This document shows positions 8,869 to 16,527 of a DNA stretch of 64,000 nucleotides, piece after piece. Source of the DNA: Flavobacteriaceae bacterium (GTDB lineage Bacteria > Bacteroidota > Bacteroidia > Flavobacteriales > Flavobacteriaceae); NCBI GenBank assembly GCA_013373635.1, contig JABXHN010000022.1, forward strand, positions 124,001-188,000, written 5' to 3'. A program made the position numbers and the translations under genes. The notes beneath the pieces are model-generated. The model worked only from the letters and a program-made list of their open reading frames with translations. It was not told the DNA's origin and did not search any database. Within the stretch, counting starts at the first letter, position 1. Each line of letters starts with the position of its first letter.

Positions 8869-10803
8869 TTATTTAGGAAAATATTGAACAAAACCTTCGA
8901 TTGCTTCGTACTCTGCTAGTCCTAGTGCATCGTAACGACTTGCTGTCGCTCTGTTTCTGTCTTCTGATCGTTGCCAAAATTCACGCTCATCAGATCCAGG
9001 GAACATCGCTCTGTCTTTTTGTGATTGGTGTTTGAAAATTGCGTTTCTCTTTCTAGATAAGTCTCTTGGTCCAATTGGAACTGCCATTTCAATTTCTGAA
9101 ACATCCCATTCTTGCCAAGCACCTCTATAAAGCCAGATATAACAATCTTTAATCCATGAAACATTATCTGCGATCAATTGATCGATTGCTTCAAAAATGA
9201 TACTCAAACAAACTCTGTGTGTTCCGTGTGGATCAGATAAATCTCCTGCGGCAAAAATTTGATGAGGTTTAATTTTATTGAGTAAATCGTATGTGATTTT
9301 AACGTCTTCTTTAGAGTGTGGTTTCTTCTTTACAGCTCCTGTTTCATAAAATGGAAGGTTTAAGAAGTGAGCATTGCTCTCCTTCACACCAGAAGCTCTA
9401 CAAGCTGCTAAAGCTTCACCTTTTCTGATATTTCCTTTGTAGTCTTGAACTAGAGGAGTATCAACCTCTCCAACTTTTTTATTTTTGAGTATTTGAGTGA
9501 TGCGTTCGTACTCATCTTTGAGTTCTTTATTATCAGGCATCATATCTCTCGCAAAATCCATAAATCGAATTACTTCATCATCAAATACAGCAATATTACC
9601 AGAAGTTTGATAAGCAACGTGTACTTCATTTCCTTGATCTGCAAGTCTTAGAAGGGTGCCTCCCATAGAAATCACATCATCATCAGGATGAGGACTAAAG
9701 ATGACAGAGCGTTTTGGGAATGGATCCCTGCGTTCCGGTCTATTGCTGTCATCTGCATTGGGCTTTCCACCTGGCCAACCAGTGATAGTTCTTTGTAGAG
9801 CATTGAAGACCAATAAATTGATGTCTTCTGCAGATCCTTTTTCAGCTACAAGATTACCCATTCCGTATTCATTGTAATCTTCATTAGTCAATTTAAGAAT
9901 GGCTTTATTGACCTTCTCAGATAGCCAAATAGTAGCTTTTTTAATTAATTTATCATCCCATTGACAGTCTTTTACAAGCCATGGTGTTTTAATTCTCGTA
10001 AGATCTGATGAAGCAGCATCGTCAACTATGAAGGTGCAACTCGGATGCTCTTGTAAAAAGGTAGCTGGAATACTTTCAATGATTGGGCCTTCTATTGAAG
10101 CTTTCACAACGGCAGATTTTCCTTCTCCCCATGCTACGATGATAATATGTTTGGATTGCATAATGCTTCCAACTCCCATGGTAATAGCTTTAGAGGGTAC
10201 GTTTTCTTGACCAAAGAAGTCGGAAGCTGCATCAAGTCTTGTAATTTTATCCAAGCGAATCAATCTCGTCTTTGATTGCATAGAAGATCCAGGTTCGTTA
10301 AATCCAATATGACCTGTTCTACCAATACCAAGTAGTTGAATGTCAATTCCACCTAAATCGGTAATTTTTTCTTCGTACGTTTCGCAAAATGCTTTTATTT
10401 GATCTCGCTCCAAACTTCCATCGGGAATATGAATGTGATCCTTTGGAATATCGATATGATCAAATAAGTGTTCCTTCATGAATCTCACATAGGAGTGAAT
10501 GGATTCAGCTTGCATTGGATAGTACTCATCGAGATTAAAAGTATATACGTTTTTAAAACTTACTTCTTTGTTTTGATATGCTTCGATGAGGTAATCGTAT
10601 ATTTTTATAGGAGATGAGCCTGTCGCCAATCCTAAAACAAAATTTTCACCTAAAGCTACTTTATCGTTGATTGCTTTGACAATGGTCGTTGCAATTTGTT
10701 TTGAAGCTTCATCAGAATCCTGATAGATTAGTGTAGGAATCTTTTCGAATTTTACCTCTTCTGTAGAGATATTTTTTTCTTTATCTGAATATATGAGACT
10801 CAT
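8869..10803 (-). CDS. nagB: NagB-LmbE fusion: glucosamine-6-phosphate deaminase with C-terminal deacetylase-like domain
   Basis: 644 aa from the ATG at 10801-10803; the track start at 10884 lies upstream of the promoter box. Residues about 15-270 are a GlcN-6-P deaminase/isomerase domain: LATGSSP (phosphate loop), TFNLDEYYPM (catalytic Asp) and LGIGRTGHIGFNEPGSS. The canonical family motif is DGH; here it is TGH. Residues about 370-600 are an LmbE-like zinc deacetylase domain with FSPHPDDDVISMGG and DPHGTH. NagB converts GlcN-6-P to fructose-6-P plus ammonia. I infer that the second domain deacetylates an amino sugar, perhaps GlcNAc-6-P, replacing NagA. Such fusions occur in Bacteroidota. Divergent from a DeoR-type regulator; anmK and murQ flank the pair. 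Confidence 0.92.
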   Translation of the reverse strand: MSLIYSDKEKNISTEEVKFEKIPTLIYQDSDEASKQIATTIVKAINDKVALGENFVLGLATGSSPIKIYDYLIEAYQNKEVSFKNVYTFNLDEYYPMQAESIHSYVRFMKEHLFDHIDIPKDHIHIPDGSLERDQIKAFCETYEEKITDLGGIDIQLLGIGRTGHIGFNEPGSSMQSKTRLIRLDKITRLDAASDFFGQENVPSKAITMGVGSIMQSKHIIIVAWGEGKSAVVKASIEGPIIESIPATFLQEHPSCTFIVDDAASSDLTRIKTPWLVKDCQWDDKLIKKATIWLSEKVNKAILKLTNEDYNEYGMGNLVAEKGSAEDINLLVFNALQRTITGWPGGKPNADDSNRPERRDPFPKRSVIFSPHPDDDVISMGGTLLRLADQGNEVHVAYQTSGNIAVFDDEVIRFMDFARDMMPDNKELKDEYERITQILKNKKVGEVDTPLVQDYKGNIRKGEALAACRASGVKESNAHFLNLPFYETGAVKKKPHSKEDVKITYDLLNKIKPHQIFAAGDLSDPHGTHRVCLSIIFEAIDQLIADNVSWIKDCYIWLYRGAWQEWDVSEIEMAVPIGPRDLSRKRNAIFKHQSQKDRAMFPGSDEREFWQRSEDRNRATASRYDALGLAEYEAIEGFVQYFPK

Positions 10804-10821
10804 ATGATTGTTTTGATGGTA

Positions 10822-10945
10822 CAAATATAGAAAATAAATGCAAATAATGCAGTTTTTTGCAAGTAAATATGCAAGAAAATGCAAATAACTTGATAATTAA
10901 ACATTTAAAACAGAAAATAATTGCAATGAAAAAATTGTATATTTG
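10822..10945. promoter_or_regulatory. Divergent nagB / deoR-type promoter region with repeated TGCAA boxes
   Basis: Two TATATTTG boxes face outward: one on the minus strand (10822-10829) for the NagB-LmbE gene and one on the plus strand (10938-10945), 14 nt before the regulator ATG. Between them TGCAA occurs repeatedly. The 12-mer AAATGCAAATAA is present twice exactly (10836-10847 and 10877-10888), with further TGCAA copies near 10858, 10870 and 10922. This is a plausible operator array for the adjacent DeoR-family protein, which would then control both directions. Binding is inferred, not shown. Confidence 0.6.
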
Positions 10946-10959
10946 TACAAAACTCAAGA

Positions 10960-11706
10960 ATGTTAAAGGAAGAACGACATCAAAAAATCCTTTCAGAAGT
11001 AGCGCTACACTCGAGAATACTGCTAACCGATATAGCCGATGATCTCAATGTATCTGTTGATACAATTCGCAGAGATGTAAAAGAACTCGACAAAAAACAG
11101 CGTCTTAAAAAAGTTCATGGAGGAGCTGTTTCTCTTGGATTTGTTAGTCACAATCCTCAAACAGAAATATACGCCCTTGAAGAAAAGCAAACTATTGCAA
11201 AAAAAGCTGCAGAACTTGTCAAAGACGGTTCAGTGATATTAATCGATGGAGGTACGACTTGTATGGAGTTTGTAAGACAAATTCCCATTAAAAAAAATAT
11301 TACCTGTTTCACGCTCAGTTTACCAGTAGCTTTAGAAATGATGAACAAGCCTAACGCTGAGGTTATATTTATTGGAGGAAAACTCTTTAAAGATGGTCAA
11401 ATGGCTATCGGTGCTTCAGCGATCAACAATCTTTCTCAAATACGATTGGATTATTCTTTTATTGGAACTGGTTATGTAGATCCTATATACGGTTTAACTG
11501 AGTTTGATTGGGATATTGTACAATTAAAAAAGGCAATTATCAAAGCTTCAAAGAAGACGGTATTGTTGTCAATTTCTGAAAAGTTTAATTCGCAACAACG
11601 GTATAAAACTGCTGATATTAACGCCATTAATACAATGATTACCGAATTAGATCCAAAAGATTCAAAATTGTCAGCATTTCAAAACCTAGATATCCATATA
11701 TTATAA
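10960..11706 (+). CDS. DeoR/GlpR-family transcriptional regulator
   Basis: 248 aa. The N-terminal winged helix (residues 1-57: ERHQKILSEVALHSRILLTDIADDL, then NVSVDTIRRDVKELDKK) has the DeoR recognition helix VSVDTIRRDL-type signature, followed by KVHGGAV. The C-terminal sugar-phosphate sensing domain carries DGGTTCMEFVRQ and FIGGKLF. These proteins usually repress sugar-phosphate genes and release DNA on binding the phosphosugar. Being divergent from the NagB-LmbE gene and overlapping murQ by 1 nt, it probably senses an amino-sugar phosphate. Ligand not known. Confidence 0.93.
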   Translation: MLKEERHQKILSEVALHSRILLTDIADDLNVSVDTIRRDVKELDKKQRLKKVHGGAVSLGFVSHNPQTEIYALEEKQTIAKKAAELVKDGSVILIDGGTTCMEFVRQIPIKKNITCFTLSLPVALEMMNKPNAEVIFIGGKLFKDGQMAIGASAINNLSQIRLDYSFIGTGYVDPIYGLTEFDWDIVQLKKAIIKASKKTVLLSISEKFNSQQRYKTADINAINTMITELDPKDSKLSAFQNLDIHIL

Positions 11707-12524
11707 TGACTGCTTTTAAAAAGACTACCGAGTCCGATTCACTCCATAACGATTTAGATAAAAAAACAGCAAAAGAACTTCTCGAAGGTATTAATAATGA
11801 AGATCAAAAAGTGTCTTTGGTTGTCCGAAATTGTATTGACCAAATTGAACCATTAGTCAATGCCTTAGTAGATCGTTATCAAAATGGTGGTCGACTTTTT
11901 TATATAGGAGCAGGAACCTCTGGGAGATTAGGTGTAGTCGATGCTTCTGAAATCCCACCCACATTCGGGATGCCTTTTGATAGAGTTATCGGTATTATTG
12001 CAGGTGGTGATTCAGCGATTCGAAAAGCTGTTGAATTTGCGGAAGACGACACAGAACAAGCCTGGAATGATCTATTGGAATACGACATCAATAGTAATGA
12101 TGTACTAGTGGGTATTGCGGCCTCCGGAACCACACCCTATGTGATTGGAGGAGTAAAAAAGGCTAGAGAAATGGGAATTTTAACAGCTTGTATTACCAAT
12201 AATTCTGGTTCTCCACTAGCCAAAGCAGTTGATCTTCCAATCGAAGCAGAGGTAGGCCCTGAGTATGTTACTGGATCGACTCGAATGAAAAGCGGAACAG
12301 CTCAAAAGTTGATTCTCAATATGATCTCTACAGCTTATATGATTAAGGTAGGAAGAGTTAAAGGGAATCGAATGGTACATATGCAGCTTTCCAACAACAA
12401 ACTAGTCGACAGAGGAACTCGATATGTAGCTGAAGCTTTAAATATTTCCTATGAACAAGCGAATCAACTGATTGAAAAACACGGTAGTGTCGATGCGGCT
12501 GTTTCTAATTACACGGCTAAATAA
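11706..12524 (+). CDS. murQ: N-acetylmuramic acid 6-phosphate etherase
   Basis: 272 aa. Cleaves the lactyl ether of MurNAc-6-P to give GlcNAc-6-P and D-lactate. The SIS domain carries YIGAGTSGRLGVVDASEIPPTFG (quoted in two parts: YIGAGTSGRLGVVD, ASEIPPTFG), in which the Glu of ASEIPP is the catalytic acid, then GIAASGTTPYVIGG and TGSTRMKSGTAQKL. A little shorter than E. coli MurQ (298 aa) because the C-terminal helical tail is trimmed. Its ATG overlaps the regulator stop by 1 nt, so the two are one transcript. Directly downstream of AnmK in the pathway. Confidence 0.97.
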   Translation: MTAFKKTTESDSLHNDLDKKTAKELLEGINNEDQKVSLVVRNCIDQIEPLVNALVDRYQNGGRLFYIGAGTSGRLGVVDASEIPPTFGMPFDRVIGIIAGGDSAIRKAVEFAEDDTEQAWNDLLEYDINSNDVLVGIAASGTTPYVIGGVKKAREMGILTACITNNSGSPLAKAVDLPIEAEVGPEYVTGSTRMKSGTAQKLILNMISTAYMIKVGRVKGNRMVHMQLSNNKLVDRGTRYVAEALNISYEQANQLIEKHGSVDAAVSNYTAK

Positions 12525-12647
12525 GGTGAATTACAATTGTTAAATAAGTGGTGTATTACGATCATTTTGACAATATGATAATCAAATAGATGCTTGATTT
12601 TCATATCCTTACTATTTTGTTAATATACACAATGAGAGAGCAGATTA

Positions 12648-12679
12648 TTTGTCATTGGGTGTTATTAGCCTTAAATTTG
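12648..12679 (+). promoter_or_regulatory. Strong Flavobacterium-type promoter for the 12.7-kb small transcript
   Basis: TTTG at 12648-12651 and TAAATTTG at 12672-12679 are separated by 20 nt, matching the published flavobacterial consensus TTG-N17-23-TAnnTTTG (remembered). The start of transcription would fall near 12685. No long gene follows, which is why a small RNA is proposed. Confidence 0.65.
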
Positions 12680-12684
12680 CAGCT

Positions 12685-12844
12685 ATGGAACTCATTACAG
12701 ATTTAAGTAAAAACAGCAGAATCCTAACTTTTCACTATCAGGTTTTTAGAAACCAGTCGGATAAATTTATCCCTCCCTCAAACTAAAACAACCTTCTATC
12801 TCATCGATGATCGTCAGTAATTAATAGCAAATGCTATTAATTTT
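12685..12844 (+). ncRNA. Candidate small structured RNA (or 33-codon mini-gene) between murQ and proC
   Basis: A self-contained unit of about 160 nt: exact promoter upstream, terminator hairpin at its end, and several short dyads inside (GGTTT-TTAG-AAACC near 12740, GGATAAATTTATCC near 12758, TCATCGATGA near 12801). An ATG at 12685 opens a 33-codon frame (MELITDLSKNSRIL...) ending at 12786, but it would start almost at the first transcribed base. It resembles nothing I recognise. Either a regulatory RNA or a leaderless small protein is possible; the hairpins favour RNA. Confidence 0.45.
12819..12844 (+). terminator. Terminator of the small transcript
   Basis: Perfect 11-bp inverted repeat AATTAATAGCA / TGCTATTAATT with almost no loop, followed by TTTTC. 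It ends the small transcript and separates it from the 63-aa gene downstream. AT-rich, so of moderate strength. Confidence 0.6.
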
Positions 12845-12939
12845 CTTTGACTTGTTATACCTATCTGTATCATCGATCTATCACAAACACAAAGGAGAAT
12901 ACGCTGCCTCAAAAAGGGTGTATAATTAGTAATAACAAT

Positions 12940-13131
12940 ATGAAATTAATTAAGGTTAAAAGAACCACACGTTACGAAAAAAGATATTCCAAAAAAATGG
13001 GAGAGTTGACTACAACTGTCACTTATATCAAGCGCTATATACTTGGCATCCCTACTAAAGTGCTTCACAAATACCGCATGACCTATTACGGAGAAATCAA
13101 AGATTGCGATCAATGCAATTTAATGGCATAA
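12940..13131 (+). CDS. Small basic protein of unknown function
   Basis: 63 aa from the ATG at 12940 (MKLIKVKRTTRYEKRYSKK). The track start at 12847 adds a poorly folded-looking leader that spans the region just behind the upstream terminator, so the internal ATG is preferred. The protein is rich in Lys, Arg and Tyr, with no membrane helix or signal peptide, and carries a C-terminal CDQC pair that might bind metal. It lies 36 nt ahead of proC in the same direction. No family is recognised. Its regular codon use and position suggest it is real. Confidence 0.5.
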   Translation: MKLIKVKRTTRYEKRYSKKMGELTTTVTYIKRYILGIPTKVLHKYRMTYYGEIKDCDQCNLMA

Positions 13132-13167
13132 ACTTTAGTAAGCATAAATCACATAAATACACTATAA

Positions 13168-13974
13168 ATGAAAGTACTTGTAATTGGAGCAGGTAATATG
13201 GGTCTTACCTATGCTACTGGAATGTCCAAATCTAAAATATTAAAAAAACACAATATCATGGTCTTGGATAAGTCCGAGAAAACCTTGAAAAAAATTGATA
13301 AAATCGCCCATTTTGACGCTATGGATAAATTAGAGGATTGTGTTCCTCTAGCGGATATTATATTCGTAGCCGTTAAACCTTTTCACGCCGAAGAATTATT
13401 TCAGCGTATGAAACCTTTGGTGAATTCCAATCAAATGATCGTTTCGATCATGGCAGGAGTCACAATTGAATTCATTAAAAATTCTTTGGGAATTGATAAA
13501 ATCGTCAGAGCGATGCCCAATTTGCCGGCCCAAGTAGGAAAAGGACTTACGAGTTATGTTTCATCTGAAGAGGTTTCCTATTTGGAGCTAATTTTAGTCG
13601 AAGAATTACTCAATACAACAGGTAAATCAATTCGCGTAAAGGAAGAAAAATTTATCGATGCCTCTACTGGTATATCAGGTAGTGGACCTGCTTATGTGTT
13701 TTATTTTATGGAAAGTATGATGGAAGCTGCACGTCAAATGGGGTTTTCAGATCGTGTTTCAAAGGTACTGGTAAGTCAGACTTTTTCAGGTGCCATTGAA
13801 CTGTTTAATCAATCCAATATCAGTCCTGACGACTGGATGGATAAAGTAGCCTCAAAAGGGGGGACCACCAGAGCTGCTTTGGATTCAATGCATACAAATA
13901 AAGTGAATCTGTTGATAAAGGATGCTGCATTTGCAGCCTTTAACAGGGCAGTTGAATTAGGGGAGGAGTACTAA
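13168..13974 (+). CDS. proC: Pyrroline-5-carboxylate reductase
   Basis: 268 aa. Last step of proline synthesis: NAD(P)H reduction of pyrroline-5-carboxylate. N-terminal Rossmann motif VIGAGNMGLTYATGM, then the conserved VRAMPNLPAQVGKG block and the C-terminal signature ASTGISGSGPAYVFYFMESM with VASKGGTTRAALDSM, which binds substrate and forms the dimer. Full length. It overlaps proB by 1 nt (TAATG), giving a proC-proB-proA operon that contains the whole route from glutamate. Confidence 0.97.
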   Translation: MKVLVIGAGNMGLTYATGMSKSKILKKHNIMVLDKSEKTLKKIDKIAHFDAMDKLEDCVPLADIIFVAVKPFHAEELFQRMKPLVNSNQMIVSIMAGVTIEFIKNSLGIDKIVRAMPNLPAQVGKGLTSYVSSEEVSYLELILVEELLNTTGKSIRVKEEKFIDASTGISGSGPAYVFYFMESMMEAARQMGFSDRVSKVLVSQTFSGAIELFNQSNISPDDWMDKVASKGGTTRAALDSMHTNKVNLLIKDAAFAAFNRAVELGEEY

Positions 13975-14747
13975 TGAAAAACAAAAAACTGATTGTTGTT
14001 AAGGTCGGTACGAATGTAATGACTAATAAAGACAACAGAATTGTAAGACCAGTACTTAAAAACCTAGTCAAGCAAATTGCAGAACTATACGAACGAGACA
14101 TTCAGACCATTTTAGTTTCTTCTGGATCGGTGATTGCAGGGAAAGAAGTCCTCGGAAACTCTGTTATTAAAGACAAAACTAAGAGAAGACAGGTTTATTC
14201 ATCTATTGGACAACCTAGGATGATGCGTCTTTATTACAATATTTTCAGAGATTACGGAATGAAGTGTGCTCAGGTACTTCCTACCAAAAGGGATTTTAAC
14301 CCAGGAGTTCACAGAGATAATATGATTAATTGTATCGAAGGCTTGTTACAAGAAGGGGTTGTGCCTATTACCAATGAAGATGATGCAGTATCCTTAGAAA
14401 TGTCCATGTTTTCAGATAATGATGAACTAGCGACTTTAATTGCAGAATTGATGAATGCTTCAAAGATGATTTTGTTGACTGATATTGATGGTTTATACGA
14501 TGGAAACCCAGATAAGGAACACACAAAATTAATTTCAGATGTTGAACCCAAAGAAAACCTATCGAAGTATATCTCTGATAGCAATAAGTCAGAAGGAGAA
14601 GGAAGAGGAGGGATGGGTTCCAAATTAAACCACGCCCAATTAGCAGCTAAAAAAAATATAACTACCTATATCGCTAATGGAAAAAATAAAAACGTCATTG
14701 TTGATATCATAGACGGAAAGCAGGTAGGTACTAAAGTTTCATTATAA
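13974..14747 (+). CDS. proB: Glutamate 5-kinase (without PUA domain)
   Basis: 257 aa. Phosphorylates glutamate to gamma-glutamyl phosphate, the first and usually feedback-inhibited step of proline synthesis. The amino-acid kinase fold is clear: VVKVGTNVMTN, ILVSSGSVIAGKE, PITNEDDAVS, FSDNDELATLIAEL, LLTDIDGLYDGNP and EGRGGMGSKLNHAQLA. The C-terminal PUA domain of the 367-aa E. coli enzyme is absent, as in some other bacteria. Loss of PUA does not by itself abolish activity or proline inhibition. Followed by proA after 13 nt. Confidence 0.95.
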   Translation: MKNKKLIVVKVGTNVMTNKDNRIVRPVLKNLVKQIAELYERDIQTILVSSGSVIAGKEVLGNSVIKDKTKRRQVYSSIGQPRMMRLYYNIFRDYGMKCAQVLPTKRDFNPGVHRDNMINCIEGLLQEGVVPITNEDDAVSLEMSMFSDNDELATLIAELMNASKMILLTDIDGLYDGNPDKEHTKLISDVEPKENLSKYISDSNKSEGEGRGGMGSKLNHAQLAAKKNITTYIANGKNKNVIVDIIDGKQVGTKVSL

Positions 14748-14760
14748 TAAAACAGTTACA

Positions 14761-15957
14761 GTGCTTTTAAAAGAACAATTAAAAAATAATGTACTGGCTT
14801 CAATGGAAGCCTTATTAGATCAAAATAGATCGAGTTTAATCAAAGCAAATCAAAGAGATTTAGATGCTTTTGATAAAGACGATCAAGCTTTATACGATCG
14901 ATTGATTGTCGATGATCACAAGATTGATCAAATGATTCAAGCAGTTAAAGAAGTTCGTTTACAAGAGGATCCAGTAGATAAAGTAATCGAGAGTAAACAA
15001 TTAGACAATGGTCTTAAAATCATTAATAAGACAGCTCCTTTTGGAACGATTATGATTATATATGAATCCAGACCAGATGTTACAATTGAAGCTGCAGTTC
15101 TCGCCTTTAAAGCCAGTAACAAGATTTTACTCAAAGGAGGAAAAGAAGCCTATCACAGCAATAAGAAATTGGTTGATTTTTGGCATTTAGCCTTAAATCA
15201 AAATGAGCTTTCTTCTGATTATATTCAGTTTTTAGAAATGGATCGCACCCAAACGCAAACCTTTTTAAAAGAGCCAGATCAAGCACTTGATTTGATTGTT
15301 CCAAGAGGAGGTGAACGATTGATTGATTTTGTAAAGCAACACGCAAAATGTGCAGTACTCGTCAGTGGTAGAGGTAATAATTTTATGTATGTTTCTAAAG
15401 ATGCCGACTGGAAAATGACTCTAGAAGTGATTGTTAATGCAAAAACAGATAAGATCTCAGCCTGTAACGCTCTCGATAAAATATTGATTGACAGGCAAAT
15501 TGAAAACTATCCAGAAAAACTAAAGGAATTAAATGCACTATTAGATTCGCTTGAAGTGGAGGTTGTTGTTGATCAGAGCAGTTCTAAAATTCTCGAGTCT
15601 AATGATATCGTAAAAGGAGTCGAGCAGTGGAAAGAAGAGTTTTTAGCGTTGAAATGCTTAATAGGAAGCGTTTCTTCTTTAGATAATGCTATAGCGTTAA
15701 TCAATGAACATTCAGGAGGTCATTCAGCTATTATAATGAGTTCTAACTTTGAAGAGGTGCATCAATTTATGCAAGAAGTTGACTGTGCAGCTGTCTATCA
15801 GAATGCTTCGAGTCGATTTACGGATGGAGGACAAATGGGCGTTGGAGCTGAACTCGCTATTAGTACCGATAAATTACATCACAGGGGTCCCTTGGGATTA
15901 AAGCAATTAGTAACCAATAAATACTATGTGTTTGGAACTGGACAAATAAGGAAGTAA
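14761..15957 (+). CDS. proA: Gamma-glutamyl phosphate reductase
   Basis: 398 aa. NADPH-dependent reduction of gamma-glutamyl phosphate to glutamate semialdehyde. An aldehyde-dehydrogenase fold with FGTIMIIYESRPDVTIEAA and KGGKEAYHSN, the catalytic cysteine in DKISACNALDKILID (about residue 239), and the C-terminal SSRFTDGGQMGVGAELAIST block. The start is a GTG at 14761; no ATG lies nearby in frame before the conserved N-terminal helix, so GTG initiation is likely. Third gene of proC-proB-proA; no clear terminator follows before the convergent TfoX gene. Confidence 0.96.
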   Translation: MLLKEQLKNNVLASMEALLDQNRSSLIKANQRDLDAFDKDDQALYDRLIVDDHKIDQMIQAVKEVRLQEDPVDKVIESKQLDNGLKIINKTAPFGTIMIIYESRPDVTIEAAVLAFKASNKILLKGGKEAYHSNKKLVDFWHLALNQNELSSDYIQFLEMDRTQTQTFLKEPDQALDLIVPRGGERLIDFVKQHAKCAVLVSGRGNNFMYVSKDADWKMTLEVIVNAKTDKISACNALDKILIDRQIENYPEKLKELNALLDSLEVEVVVDQSSSKILESNDIVKGVEQWKEEFLALKCLIGSVSSLDNAIALINEHSGGHSAIIMSSNFEEVHQFMQEVDCAAVYQNASSRFTDGGQMGVGAELAISTDKLHHRGPLGLKQLVTNKYYVFGTGQIRK

Positions 15958-15969
15958 GTAAACTGAGAA

Positions 15970-16308
15970 TTAATCTTTAGTTTTTTTTCTTTTTTTCTTA
16001 GGCTTGGGTTCTGGTAATTCACGTACCGTCAAACGGATGAGCTCACTTAACCATTCACTGTCTTCCAATTGGTTTTCTATCAGGAAACTCATCTTTGCTC
16101 CTGGATAGGCAGGAGCTTCAGTTACTTCACCAATAAAAACTCTTCCAGCTTCTGTAGGTTTGATAAACAATTTGTTGTCGCAGATAAGACCGAAGATTTT
16201 ATCATCTGAATAAATACCGTATTCACCGAACATTTTAAGAGTTCTAATTTGACCGGCATTGTTTATTTGATCAACAATGAAATCCACAAAATCTTGATTG
16301 GTAGCCAT
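15970..16308 (-). CDS. TfoX/Sxy N-terminal domain protein
   Basis: 112 aa. Consists only of a TfoX N-terminal domain: TLKMFGEYGIYSDDKIFGLICDNKLFIK near residues 23-50 (the family pattern MFGgyGiy.dg..Fali.d..LylK), with a lysine-rich tail PKPKKKRKKTKD. The C-terminal TfoX domain is absent. Some family members regulate competence in Gammaproteobacteria, but the function of these small single-domain forms in Bacteroidota is not established. Transcribed alone, convergent with proA. Confidence 0.88.
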   Translation of the reverse strand: MATNQDFVDFIVDQINNAGQIRTLKMFGEYGIYSDDKIFGLICDNKLFIKPTEAGRVFIGEVTEAPAYPGAKMSFLIENQLEDSEWLSELIRLTVRELPEPKPKKKRKKTKD

Positions 16309-16353
16309 TTCTTAATGATTAAGAACTACAATTTAGCTAATTAATCGAAGAGC

Positions 16354-16381
16354 AAAAAAAAGGAACCTAAAAAGGTTCCTT
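16354..16381 (-). terminator. Terminator of tRNA-Pro(TGG)
   Basis: Stem AAGGAACC / GGTTCCTT with a 5-nt loop. On the minus strand it is followed by a run of T residues. It begins 6 nt beyond the tRNA 3-prime end. Confidence 0.8.
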
Positions 16382-16387
16382 GTTTTG

Positions 16388-16462
16388 TCGGGGTGGCAGG
16401 ATTCGAACCTGCGACCTCCGCGTCCCAAACGCGGCGCGATAACCGGGCTACGCTACACCCCG
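16388..16462 (-). tRNA. tRNA-Pro (anticodon TGG)
   Basis: 75-nt cloverleaf on the minus strand: acceptor CGGGGTG / CACCCCG, D arm, anticodon stem with loop TTTGGGA (anticodon TGG), T arm GGTTCGAATCC and discriminator A. No CCA is encoded. A TATATTTG promoter box (minus strand, 16478-16485) lies 15 nt upstream. Confidence 0.97.
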
Positions 16463-16477
16463 AAGAATTATCGGATG

Positions 16478-16485
16478 CAAATATA
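16478..16485 (-). promoter_or_regulatory. TAnnTTTG promoter element of tRNA-Pro(TGG)
   Basis: Reads TATATTTG on the minus strand, 15 nt before the mature tRNA 5-prime end, so the primary transcript would have a very short leader. Confidence 0.6.
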
Positions 16486-16527
16486 AGCTAACTAATTAGA
16501 AATCTATATCTTTAATCAAAAATTTTT

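Noticed and set aside
10857-11042. 61-aa plus-strand ORF ahead of the DeoR-type gene
   Set aside because: It runs through the operator repeats and promoter box and into the regulator gene in another frame.
11301-11320. Partial parS-like sequence (TGTTTCACG)
   Set aside because: Only half of the palindrome is present, inside the DeoR-type coding region, so it is most likely chance.
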